A DNA stretch of 5,095 nt from Cycloclasticus sp. (GTDB lineage Bacteria; Pseudomonadota; Gammaproteobacteria; Methylococcales; Cycloclasticaceae). Position 1 is the stretch's first letter. Each line of letters begins with the position of its first letter. Shown here one piece after another: positions 1 through 5,095 of the stretch. Made by a program: the position numbers and the translations under genes. The notes under the pieces are model-generated. The model ran no database searches. It was not told where the DNA came from and saw only the letters and a program-made list of their open reading frames with translations. Location: contig DUCA01000090.1 of NCBI GenBank assembly GCA_012960055.1, forward strand, positions 1-5,095, written 5' to 3'.

Positions 1-322
1 CATCATCAATGGCGACACCGATAAATTGTAAATTAGAGGGTCGATATTCACGTTGTAGGGCAATAAATTCGGGTATTTCTTTACGGCAAGGCGGGCACCA
101 TGTTGCCCAAAAATTAAGCACGATGTATTTGCCGTCCCACTCTTTGATGTTGCGAACCTTGCCTTGTAAATCGGGTAGGGCAAACTCAGAGCGAAGAGAA
201 TCAGTGCTAATAGGCGTGTTACCCGGTTTGGTTTTCGGGTTGTCGCGGTGGCTGAAAAAAGAGCTGGTCATCAAAATTAAAGTAGCGAAAACACCGACGA
301 TAATAAACGTTCGTTTGTTCAT
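1..322 (-). CDS. TlpA/ResA-family membrane-anchored thioredoxin (partial, C-terminus off left edge)
   Basis: The first 107 residues of a periplasmic thiol-disulfide oxidoreductase are present; the gene continues past the left edge. Translation from the ATG at 322 gives a short basic N-terminus (MNKR), one hydrophobic segment at about residues 6-23 that is probably an uncleaved anchor, a linker, and then a thioredoxin fold. The redox motif WCPPC is at residues 75-79 within NFWATWCPPCRKE, typical of TlpA, ResA and CcmG proteins, which reduce disulfides in periplasmic clients or in cytochrome c maturation. The start overlaps the dsbD stop (ATGA), and a GAGG Shine-Dalgarno at 330-333 lies 7 nt upstream, so translational coupling to dsbD is likely. 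DsbD is the usual electron donor for such proteins. The exact client, and whether this is a general TlpA or a CcmG-type protein, cannot be told from this fragment. Confidence 0.9.
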   Translation of the reverse strand, partial: MNKRTFIIVGVFATLILMTSSFFSHRDNPKTKPGNTPISTDSLRSEFALPDLQGKVRNIKEWDGKYIVLNFWATWCPPCRKEIPEFIALQREYRPSNLQFIGVAIDD

Positions 323-2190
323 TTAAGCGCCTCGATCTTCGCTAAGAACTGAGCTGACTCCATATAGCCGACAGCCCTTTGCCTGGTAAGCTCTTCTGTC
401 TGCGTGTTAAAGAATAAAATAGCCGGTGGACCTATCAGTGAGAAGGCGTTGAGCAAGGCCCTATCTTCATCGTCGTTTTTTGTTACATCAGCCTGCAGCA
501 GTACGACGTTCTTTAATGCCTGTTGAACAGCGGGGTCTGTGAACGTATACGCTTCCATCTCTTTGCACGAAGCACACCAATCGGCATAAAAATCCAACAT
601 AACAAATTGCTCGTTTTGCGAGGCTGATGCTAAAGCAGCGTTTAACTCGTCAATGTTTTTAATGGTTTGAAAAGCCAGGCCGTGTTGTTGAGAATTGCTT
701 TGCTGCGCAAGGCCAAGGTTGGCTAAAGGTTTTAAGGGGTTGCTACCGCCCGATGCAGCGCCGAGCATTAAAATAATGCCGTAAATTAAGAAAATAACCC
801 CAAGTCCTTTGGAAAATTTTTGCCATCCAGTGGCGTTATCGCTTAAGCGGTCTATTGCCTTGAAGTATATGGCGCAAATAATCAGTAACCCGGCCCATAA
901 GCCGAGTACAACGGCTGGCGGTAAAATACGTTCCATCAGCCAAATTGCGACAGCCAATAATAAAACACCAAAGAAGTGTTTGATGGGTTCCATCCAGTGA
1001 CCGGCTTTGGGTAATAATTTACCGGCAGATATGCCGATAATAATAAGCGGGATACCCATGCCTAACCCTAGGGAGAATAACGCAAACCCGCCTAATGCGG
1101 CATCGCCAGTTTGACCGATATAAATCAATACACCTGCTAGAGGTGCGGCCACGCAAGGGCCAACAATTAAGGTTGATAGAACGCCCATAATGGCACTGCC
1201 CCATAAGGAGCCGTGCTTTTGATGTTGAGAGATATTCGATAGCTTGCTTTGGATGGCGTTAGGGAGTTGCAAGTCATATAGGCCAAACATGGATAACGCC
1301 AGTAGCACGAAAACACCGCTAAAAGCACTCAGTATCCAAGGGTTCTGAAAGGTTGCTTGTAAATTGCTGCCAAATAACCCAGCGAGTACTCCGAATAAGG
1401 CGTAGGTAAGAGCAGAAGCCACTACGTAGCTAAGCGATAAATAAAACGCTTTACGCGTTGTTAGGTCTTTTCCGTGTCCAACGATAATGCCCGACAAAAT
1501 GGGAATCATTGGGAAAACGCAGGGCGTTAACGATAGCAAGATACCGAAGCCAAGAAAGGTTAAACAGGTTAACCAAATGGCATTGCCGATTAAGGCGTTG
1601 GCAATGTCATCTTGTTCAGACAGCTGTGCTGGTTTAACGGATGAAGCATTGTCAATGCCAGAGCGTGTTGTGGGTTGTAATGACAGCGTCACCACTTTAT
1701 TCATCGGTGGGTAGCACACGCCAATATCGGCGCAGCCTTGAAAATCCACGCTGAGTGTTATCTCGGTAGCGGTAGATAGCGGTGTAGCTAACGGTTGAAT
1801 GAGTGTCAGGTCGGTGTAATAAACAACCGTGGCGCCATATATCTCATCCGTCTTCTGTTTTCCAATGGGGAAGTTAATCGGCTTTAGCTGGATACCTTGC
1901 GGGTTAGTCAGGGTGACGTTTACTTTTTCTTGATACAGATAATAGCCATCAGCAAGGCGCCAATTTAAGGTGATTTGTTGATTCTCATCGACGTCGGCAT
2001 AAAAGTTAAAGGCTTGGTCGGGTTCTAGCAACTCATCTGATGCGGTATTGTACGAGCCGCTGAACAAGCTACTTAGCGCGTCAAGAGGGTTGTTACTAAC
2101 AGCCGTGCTTTCATTTGCTGCAATACTCATGGGGGTTGCCAAAAGAGAGCAAATGAAGATAAAAATGAAGCTTAATAAGTGGTTGCGCAT
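319..2190 (-). CDS. dsbD: Thiol:disulfide interchange protein DsbD
   Basis: DsbD is an inner-membrane reductase that carries electrons from cytoplasmic thioredoxin to periplasmic proteins such as DsbC, CcmG and TlpA-like thioredoxins. The 623-residue protein has all three expected domains. A signal peptide spans about residues 1-25. The periplasmic N-terminal domain has its cysteine pair at C153 and C159 (QGCADIGVCYPP). A membrane domain of about eight helices (roughly 203-478) holds C224 in LTPCVFP and C346 in VGPCVAAP. The C-terminal thioredoxin domain has the active site WCASC at 538-542, with a Gly-Pro-Pro at 587-589 near the expected cis-proline. All six catalytic cysteines are therefore present and the length is close to that of other DsbDs. 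The start is chosen because it begins a good signal peptide, although no clear Shine-Dalgarno precedes it. The gene overlaps the downstream TlpA-like gene by 4 bp and is divergent from fxsA. Confidence 0.97.
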   Translation of the reverse strand: MRNHLLSFIFIFICSLLATPMSIAANESTAVSNNPLDALSSLFSGSYNTASDELLEPDQAFNFYADVDENQQITLNWRLADGYYLYQEKVNVTLTNPQGIQLKPINFPIGKQKTDEIYGATVVYYTDLTLIQPLATPLSTATEITLSVDFQGCADIGVCYPPMNKVVTLSLQPTTRSGIDNASSVKPAQLSEQDDIANALIGNAIWLTCLTFLGFGILLSLTPCVFPMIPILSGIIVGHGKDLTTRKAFYLSLSYVVASALTYALFGVLAGLFGSNLQATFQNPWILSAFSGVFVLLALSMFGLYDLQLPNAIQSKLSNISQHQKHGSLWGSAIMGVLSTLIVGPCVAAPLAGVLIYIGQTGDAALGGFALFSLGLGMGIPLIIIGISAGKLLPKAGHWMEPIKHFFGVLLLAVAIWLMERILPPAVVLGLWAGLLIICAIYFKAIDRLSDNATGWQKFSKGLGVIFLIYGIILMLGAASGGSNPLKPLANLGLAQQSNSQQHGLAFQTIKNIDELNAALASASQNEQFVMLDFYADWCASCKEMEAYTFTDPAVQQALKNVVLLQADVTKNDDEDRALLNAFSLIGPPAILFFNTQTEELTRQRAVGYMESAQFLAKIEALK

Positions 2191-2264
2191 CGTTTAATGT
2201 CGTTTAGGTAAATATTTGAATCGCCCAACAAAGACAGCTATGAAGGCACTTAGTTCATTTTGCC

Positions 2265-2293
2265 ATTATAGCGTGCTGCGCGATGACTAAAAA
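2265..2293 (-). promoter_or_regulatory. Candidate sigma-70 promoter for dsbD
   Basis: Read on the minus strand, a perfect TATAAT -10 box occupies 2270-2265. With a 17-bp spacer the -35 position (2293-2288) reads TTTTTA, only a weak match to TTGACA. Transcription would start near 2258 and leave a leader of about 68 nt before the dsbD ATG. The call rests on the exact -10 box and its placement in the divergent gap; the weak -35 suggests modest activity or help from an activator. No equally good promoter for fxsA is visible on the plus strand. Confidence 0.4.
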
Positions 2294-2403
2294 TATTGAT
2301 TTTGTCTCACACTGCAGATGACCTCGTCGCTAGCGCTAATCTTTCTTTGTTTCTGGGTGGGGCGCTTTTTACAAAGTGGTTTTTCATGTGTAAGCTGTTC
2401 AGT

Positions 2404-2892
2404 ATGAACCCATTTTCAACATTCTTGTTATTGCTCATTATTGTGCCGGTGGTGGAAATTTATTTTCTAATCCAAGTGGGCAGTGCGATGGGTGTGTTTT
2501 CGACCATTTTATTGATTATCGCCACAGCGGTGTTGGGCGCTTATTTATTTCGATTACAGGGCTTGTCAACGTTTCAGCGGATGCAGGCGAGTGTGTCGCG
2601 CGGTGAAATCCCCGCGTTGGAGATGATAGAAGGCGCTATGCTGTTGGTCAGTGGTGCGTTGTTATTAACGCCCGGTTTTGTCACGGACATCGTCGGCTTT
2701 GTTTGTCTGGTTCCATCGTTCAGGCGAAAATTCTCCCTGTCTGTTTTAGAAAGCCAGTTTATTAATCGGGCGTCTTTTCATGGTGGTCCTTTCGGGCCAA
2801 AAACGCATAACGACACATCGAACGGCGATATCATCGAAGGTGAGTTTAAGCGCGAAGACGATGAGCCAGAAAAGTTGAATAAAGACGACTGA
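2404..2892 (+). CDS. fxsA: FxsA family inner-membrane protein
   Basis: FxsA is a small inner-membrane protein, known in E. coli because its overproduction relieves exclusion of phage T7 by the F plasmid; its normal cellular role is not established. From the ATG at 2404 the product is 162 residues, close to the E. coli protein. Hydrophobic segments lie at about 5-27, 31-49 and 78-104. The last contains LLTPGFVTDIVGF, resembling the family's hallmark LLPGFxTDxxG motif. The cytoplasmic tail ends in a charged stretch (EGEFKREDDEPEKLNKDD) much like the E. coli end. The frame stays open upstream to a TTG at 2296, and another ATG lies at 2386, but only the 2404 start aligns with the family N-terminus. 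No strong Shine-Dalgarno marks any of these starts, so the exact start is moderately certain. The gene converges on the monooxygenase gene with no gap. Confidence 0.92.
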   Translation: MNPFSTFLLLLIIVPVVEIYFLIQVGSAMGVFSTILLIIATAVLGAYLFRLQGLSTFQRMQASVSRGEIPALEMIEGAMLLVSGALLLTPGFVTDIVGFVCLVPSFRRKFSLSVLESQFINRASFHGGPFGPKTHNDTSNGDIIEGEFKREDDEPEKLNKDD

Positions 2893-3195
2893 CTACAGCA
2901 CGACCTCAAAACCTTCAAAATTGGGGTGCCCCAAATACATGCCTTTTGTTTGACCGGCTTGTGCGTGTACTTGTTTGAATGCGTCGGAATGAGTCCATGC
3001 CACAAAAGTCGCCTTGTTTTCCCAAGTGGTGTGTGAGGCAAATAGTGTATGGTCGTCCAACGCCGGGCCTTTTAATAGGTGAAACGATTGAAACCCAGTA
3101 ACATCGTTTAAACGTGATTCACGTTTACGCCATACGGCTTCAAATTCATCTTCTTTACCTAGGGTGACTTTAAAGCGGTTCATGGCGATAAACAT
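2893..3195 (-). CDS. ABM-fold monooxygenase, IsdG/HmoA-like putative heme-degrading enzyme
   Basis: This 100-residue protein belongs to the antibiotic biosynthesis monooxygenase (ABM) fold, which works as a dimer of ferredoxin-like barrels. It begins MFIAMNRF and carries the stretch AWTHSDAFKQVH at 66-77. That places Asn6, Trp67 and His77 at the positions of the Asn-Trp-His triad of staphylococcal IsdG/IsdI, which cleave heme to release iron without a separate reductase partner domain. The whole W-x-x-S-D-x-F-K-x-x-H spacing matches IsdI as I recall it. The start is supported by a strong Shine-Dalgarno, AAGGAAGT at 3208-3201, 5 nt before the ATG; a second in-frame ATG (M5) would delete part of the first strand. 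It is the last gene of the nitroreductase-MFS-monooxygenase run, 18 bp after the transporter stop. Heme as substrate is inferred from the triad; a quinol or other small-molecule monooxygenase remains possible. Confidence 0.85.
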   Translation of the reverse strand: MFIAMNRFKVTLGKEDEFEAVWRKRESRLNDVTGFQSFHLLKGPALDDHTLFASHTTWENKATFVAWTHSDAFKQVHAQAGQTKGMYLGHPNFEGFEVVL

Positions 3196-3213
3196 AACTA
3201 ACTTCCTTATTAA

Positions 3214-4383
3214 TTAACGTGTTGATAGGGTGAGTGGTCGTAATTTATAGAGCCCATAAAGCGGCCCCAGTGCCAATAATAATACGGCAATTTTTAGTTC
3301 AGTGGTTGCTAAAACAAATTCAAACACCTGTAAGCTCACAATGGTCAGCGTAAAGCCAAGGCAAATGACCAGCGTGATGGCTGAACCTAGAATTTCTGCG
3401 GGGGCCGTTTTTGCGTTTAATGTTGAAAATTGCGGTGAGTCTCCCGCGACGGTTATGCCCCAAATAATGAGATAAGTTAAAAAGACCTCGATGGGGCTTG
3501 AGAGCATAAAGGGAAATATCAAACAGCACATACCCGATATCGTTAATTGATAAAAAGCGATGCGTGCACTGCCAAACTTTAAAGACAACAAGCCGCCGAC
3601 AGAGCAGCCTAAGCCGCCGGAGGCGATAACGAGGAAACTCCACTGCGATATGTTAACGTCCAGATTAGATTGTGCCGCGTAGACAGTTAGGATGATGGGT
3701 GCAAAAGCCCAAAATGTATACAGCTCCCACATATGACCAAAATAACCGGATGACGAGGCTTTAAAGTCATTTGATTTAAATATGTTCCACAGAGCTTTAC
3801 CTTCATGGTGAGGGGTGCGTTTAGCGGTTGATTTTTCTGGGATTGCAAAGCCGATCAGCAAGCCGCCAATAATCGCGAGGCTTGATGCACTGATGACGAC
3901 CCATTGCCAGTTTAACGAAAGCTCAAGGCTGTTGATGAGGTGAGGGAAAGCAGTGCCAACCACCAACGCGCTAACGATGTACCCTAAGGCGCGGCCTAGA
4001 TCGTTCTGACACCACAGTGCCGCAATCTTAATGCCGACGGGGTATATGCCGGCGAGGAAGAAGCCGGTTAAACAGCGTGATAGCATCAAGGTGTTGCTGT
4101 CGAGAGGTGCAAAAACAATCAGTGCGTTGGATAAGCTGCCAAGAATACTCGATATTAAAAAAACACGTCCAGCGGGAAAGCGGTCTGCAATATTGCAAAG
4201 CGCGAATGTCAGCGTGCCAATAATAAAGCCAAATTGTACGGCCGATGTGATGTCTGACACGCCAAAACTCGCGTCAGGGATGGCTAAGCTGAGTTGACTG
4301 AGGATGGCGTTACTCGAGAACCATAATGATGATCCAGAGAAAACGGCAAAAACTAATATCAATAAAACGGTTGGCGTTTGCAT
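3214..4383 (-). CDS. Major facilitator superfamily (MFS) transporter, substrate unknown
   Basis: The 389-residue hydrophobic protein has the layout of a 12-helix MFS secondary transporter: six helices in about residues 5-181, a charged cytoplasmic loop at about 182-210 (containing STAKRTPHHEGK), and six more in about 213-380. The loop between helices 2 and 3 has ADRFPAGR at 67-73, a variant of the MFS signature motif A. Helix 5 has a glycine/proline-rich stretch (GYIVSALVVGTAFP, 134-147) resembling motif C of antiporters. Helix 7 starts with a distinctive GYFGHMWELYTFWAF (213-227), probably a subfamily signature. These features support an inner-membrane importer or exporter but do not identify the substrate. 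The ATG follows the nitroreductase stop by 9 bp and has no evident Shine-Dalgarno, so translation is probably coupled to the upstream gene. The 18-bp gap to the monooxygenase gene supports cotranscription of all three. Confidence 0.9.
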   Translation of the reverse strand: MQTPTVLLILVFAVFSGSSLWFSSNAILSQLSLAIPDASFGVSDITSAVQFGFIIGTLTFALCNIADRFPAGRVFLISSILGSLSNALIVFAPLDSNTLMLSRCLTGFFLAGIYPVGIKIAALWCQNDLGRALGYIVSALVVGTAFPHLINSLELSLNWQWVVISASSLAIIGGLLIGFAIPEKSTAKRTPHHEGKALWNIFKSNDFKASSSGYFGHMWELYTFWAFAPIILTVYAAQSNLDVNISQWSFLVIASGGLGCSVGGLLSLKFGSARIAFYQLTISGMCCLIFPFMLSSPIEVFLTYLIIWGITVAGDSPQFSTLNAKTAPAEILGSAITLVICLGFTLTIVSLQVFEFVLATTELKIAVLLLALGPLYGLYKLRPLTLSTR

Positions 4384-4392
4384 CGTTGGACG

Positions 4393-4980
4393 TTAGAGAA
4401 TGCCCGCCTGCCAAATGTCCTCAAGCGATTTCCGTGCGGATGGCTTTTCTTTTCCCCTTAATTGTTCAGGTAAAGACTGGGGTTGATCAAGCTCACCTAG
4501 TGCAAAACCACAAATAATATCGTATTCGTCGGGGGCTATATTTAATGTTCGATGCACGTCGGCGTAGTTAATGCCGCCAATGCCGTGCGTGTAGAGTCCG
4601 TGCATATTGGCTTGTAATGTCAAACTCATCCAGGCGGCTCCGCAATCGAACTTGGCTTTGTTATTATCAGTGCTGTTATGCGTAAAGGTTTTTTTCGCAA
4701 AAATAAAACCAATCAGACCGGCGTTCCGCGCCCACAGCTGGTTTGACTCATTCAATAAACTTAAAAAGGTATCAAAGTCGTTGTTGCCAGATGAGGTTAC
4801 GAATAACCAAGGTTGTTCGTTAAAACAAGAAGGTGTCCAGCGGACGGCATCAAAAATGCTTTTTATAATGCCTACAGGGAGCTGAGTTTTTTTAAATGCA
4901 CGCGGAGACCAACGTCGATGGAAGAGCTCGTTTACCTGAGGTAGGGGGCTACGATTGCTAAAGTCGGCGATATGGCTCAT
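4393..4980 (-). CDS. Nitroreductase-family FMN oxidoreductase
   Basis: This 195-residue protein fits the nitroreductase family, homodimeric FMN enzymes that use NAD(P)H to reduce nitro compounds, quinones or other electrophiles in the cytoplasm. The family's N-terminal phosphate-binding pattern appears as RRWSPRAF (22-29). The helix and loop around the flavin appear as AVRWTPSCFNEQPW (45-58). The central segment FDCGAAWMSLTLQANMHGL (111-129) is followed by a glycine-rich YTHGIGG (130-136), and ALGELD (160-165) matches the usual late strand. The length is normal for the shorter members. The start is the first ATG in frame; a modest GGGAA lies about 7 nt upstream. It is the first gene of the apparent three-gene operon. 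No strong minus-strand promoter is visible in the 115 bp upstream. The physiological substrate cannot be read from sequence, and the family also contains non-nitro reductases and dehydrogenases. Confidence 0.9.
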   Translation of the reverse strand: MSHIADFSNRSPLPQVNELFHRRWSPRAFKKTQLPVGIIKSIFDAVRWTPSCFNEQPWLFVTSSGNNDFDTFLSLLNESNQLWARNAGLIGFIFAKKTFTHNSTDNNKAKFDCGAAWMSLTLQANMHGLYTHGIGGINYADVHRTLNIAPDEYDIICGFALGELDQPQSLPEQLRGKEKPSARKSLEDIWQAGIL

Positions 4981-5065
4981 GGTTTTTCCCAGTGAATTAA
5001 ATGCTAATAGGTTACGGCTGGCTTAGTTGGATGGCAAGGGGGTAGTCGCACTTGTTCAAAAAGTA

Positions 5066-5093
5066 TTGCTTTGCAGCAAAAGAGTCTTATAAT
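5066..5093 (+). promoter_or_regulatory. Candidate sigma-70 promoter pointing out of the right edge
   Basis: TTGCTT at 5066-5071 and a perfect TATAAT at 5088-5093 are separated by 16 bp and followed by GC, the last bases of the window. This is the best promoter-like match on the plus strand. It faces away from the nitroreductase operon, so it should drive a gene or stable RNA just beyond the window. The short inverted repeat TTGCT-TTGC-AGCAA (5066-5079) overlaps the -35 box and spacer and might be a binding site, but it is short enough to be chance. Confidence 0.45.
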
Positions 5094-5095
5094 GC

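Noticed and set aside
9..326. Plus-strand open frame of 105 codons opposite the thioredoxin gene
   Set aside because: The minus strand here encodes a clear TlpA-type protein with WCPPC; the plus-strand product looks like no known protein.
2331..2338. Palindrome TAGCGCTA upstream of fxsA as an operator
   Set aside because: Eight bases, a single copy and no flanking symmetry; expected by chance.
2296..2403. 36-codon N-terminal extension of FxsA from a TTG start
   Set aside because: The family N-terminus aligns with the ATG at 2404; the extension has no Shine-Dalgarno and does not resemble other FxsA proteins.
2783..2804. Hairpin TGGTCC-TTTC-GGGCCA near the end of fxsA
   Set aside because: It is inside coding sequence and is followed by A residues rather than T on the plus strand; on the minus strand the T-run precedes the stem.
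2921..2934. Perfect 14-bp palindrome TTGGGG-TG-CCCCAA as a terminator between fxsA and the opposing operon
   Set aside because: It lies inside the monooxygenase coding region (encoding the LGHPNF end), has a 2-nt loop and lacks a proper T-run on either strand.
2778..3041. Minus-strand open frame of 87 codons spanning the fxsA-monooxygenase junction
   Set aside because: It overlaps two well-supported genes in other frames and its product has no recognisable features.
4981..5045. Minus-strand promoter for the nitroreductase operon (TTGCCA or TTTAAT candidates)
   Set aside because: No pair of boxes has both acceptable sequence and spacing with room for a leader; the true promoter may lie elsewhere or need an activator.

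Overview
The window reads as ordinary chromosome of a Gram-negative bacterium, most likely a gammaproteobacterium of moderate GC. This rests on a full-length three-domain DsbD, an FxsA with the enterobacterial-type acidic tail, and dsbD sitting beside fxsA, as I recall for several gammaproteobacteria (from memory, not searched). There are six protein genes in two blocks, densely packed. I see no RNA gene inside the window, no CRISPR array, no insertion sequence and no large repeat.

Left block, minus strand (about 1-2190): dsbD is followed, with a 4-bp ATGA overlap, by a TlpA/ResA-type membrane-anchored thioredoxin that runs off the left edge. DsbD takes electrons from cytoplasmic thioredoxin, passes them across the inner membrane and reduces periplasmic partners. 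The downstream TlpA-like protein is a natural client, so this is probably one reductive thiol-disulfide operon. A candidate sigma-70 promoter for it lies in the 213-bp gap between dsbD and the divergent fxsA.

Middle (2404-2892, plus strand): fxsA, a small inner-membrane protein. It meets the next block tail to tail with no bases between the two stop codons.

Right block, minus strand (2893-4980): a tight apparent operon reading nitroreductase-family flavoprotein, then MFS transporter (9-bp gap), then a 100-residue ABM-fold monooxygenase (18-bp gap). The last keeps the Asn-Trp-His triad positions of IsdG-type heme-degrading enzymes. The joint job of the three is unknown; a redox or detoxification function, or heme/iron handling, would fit. 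This is the least ordinary part of the window.

Right edge (4981-5095): a 115-bp intergenic stretch with a good sigma-70-like promoter (TTGCTT, 16 bp, TATAAT) pointing out of the window, so a divergent gene or stable RNA probably begins just beyond it. I found no convincing intrinsic terminator anywhere in the window, and no clearly new multi-gene system.
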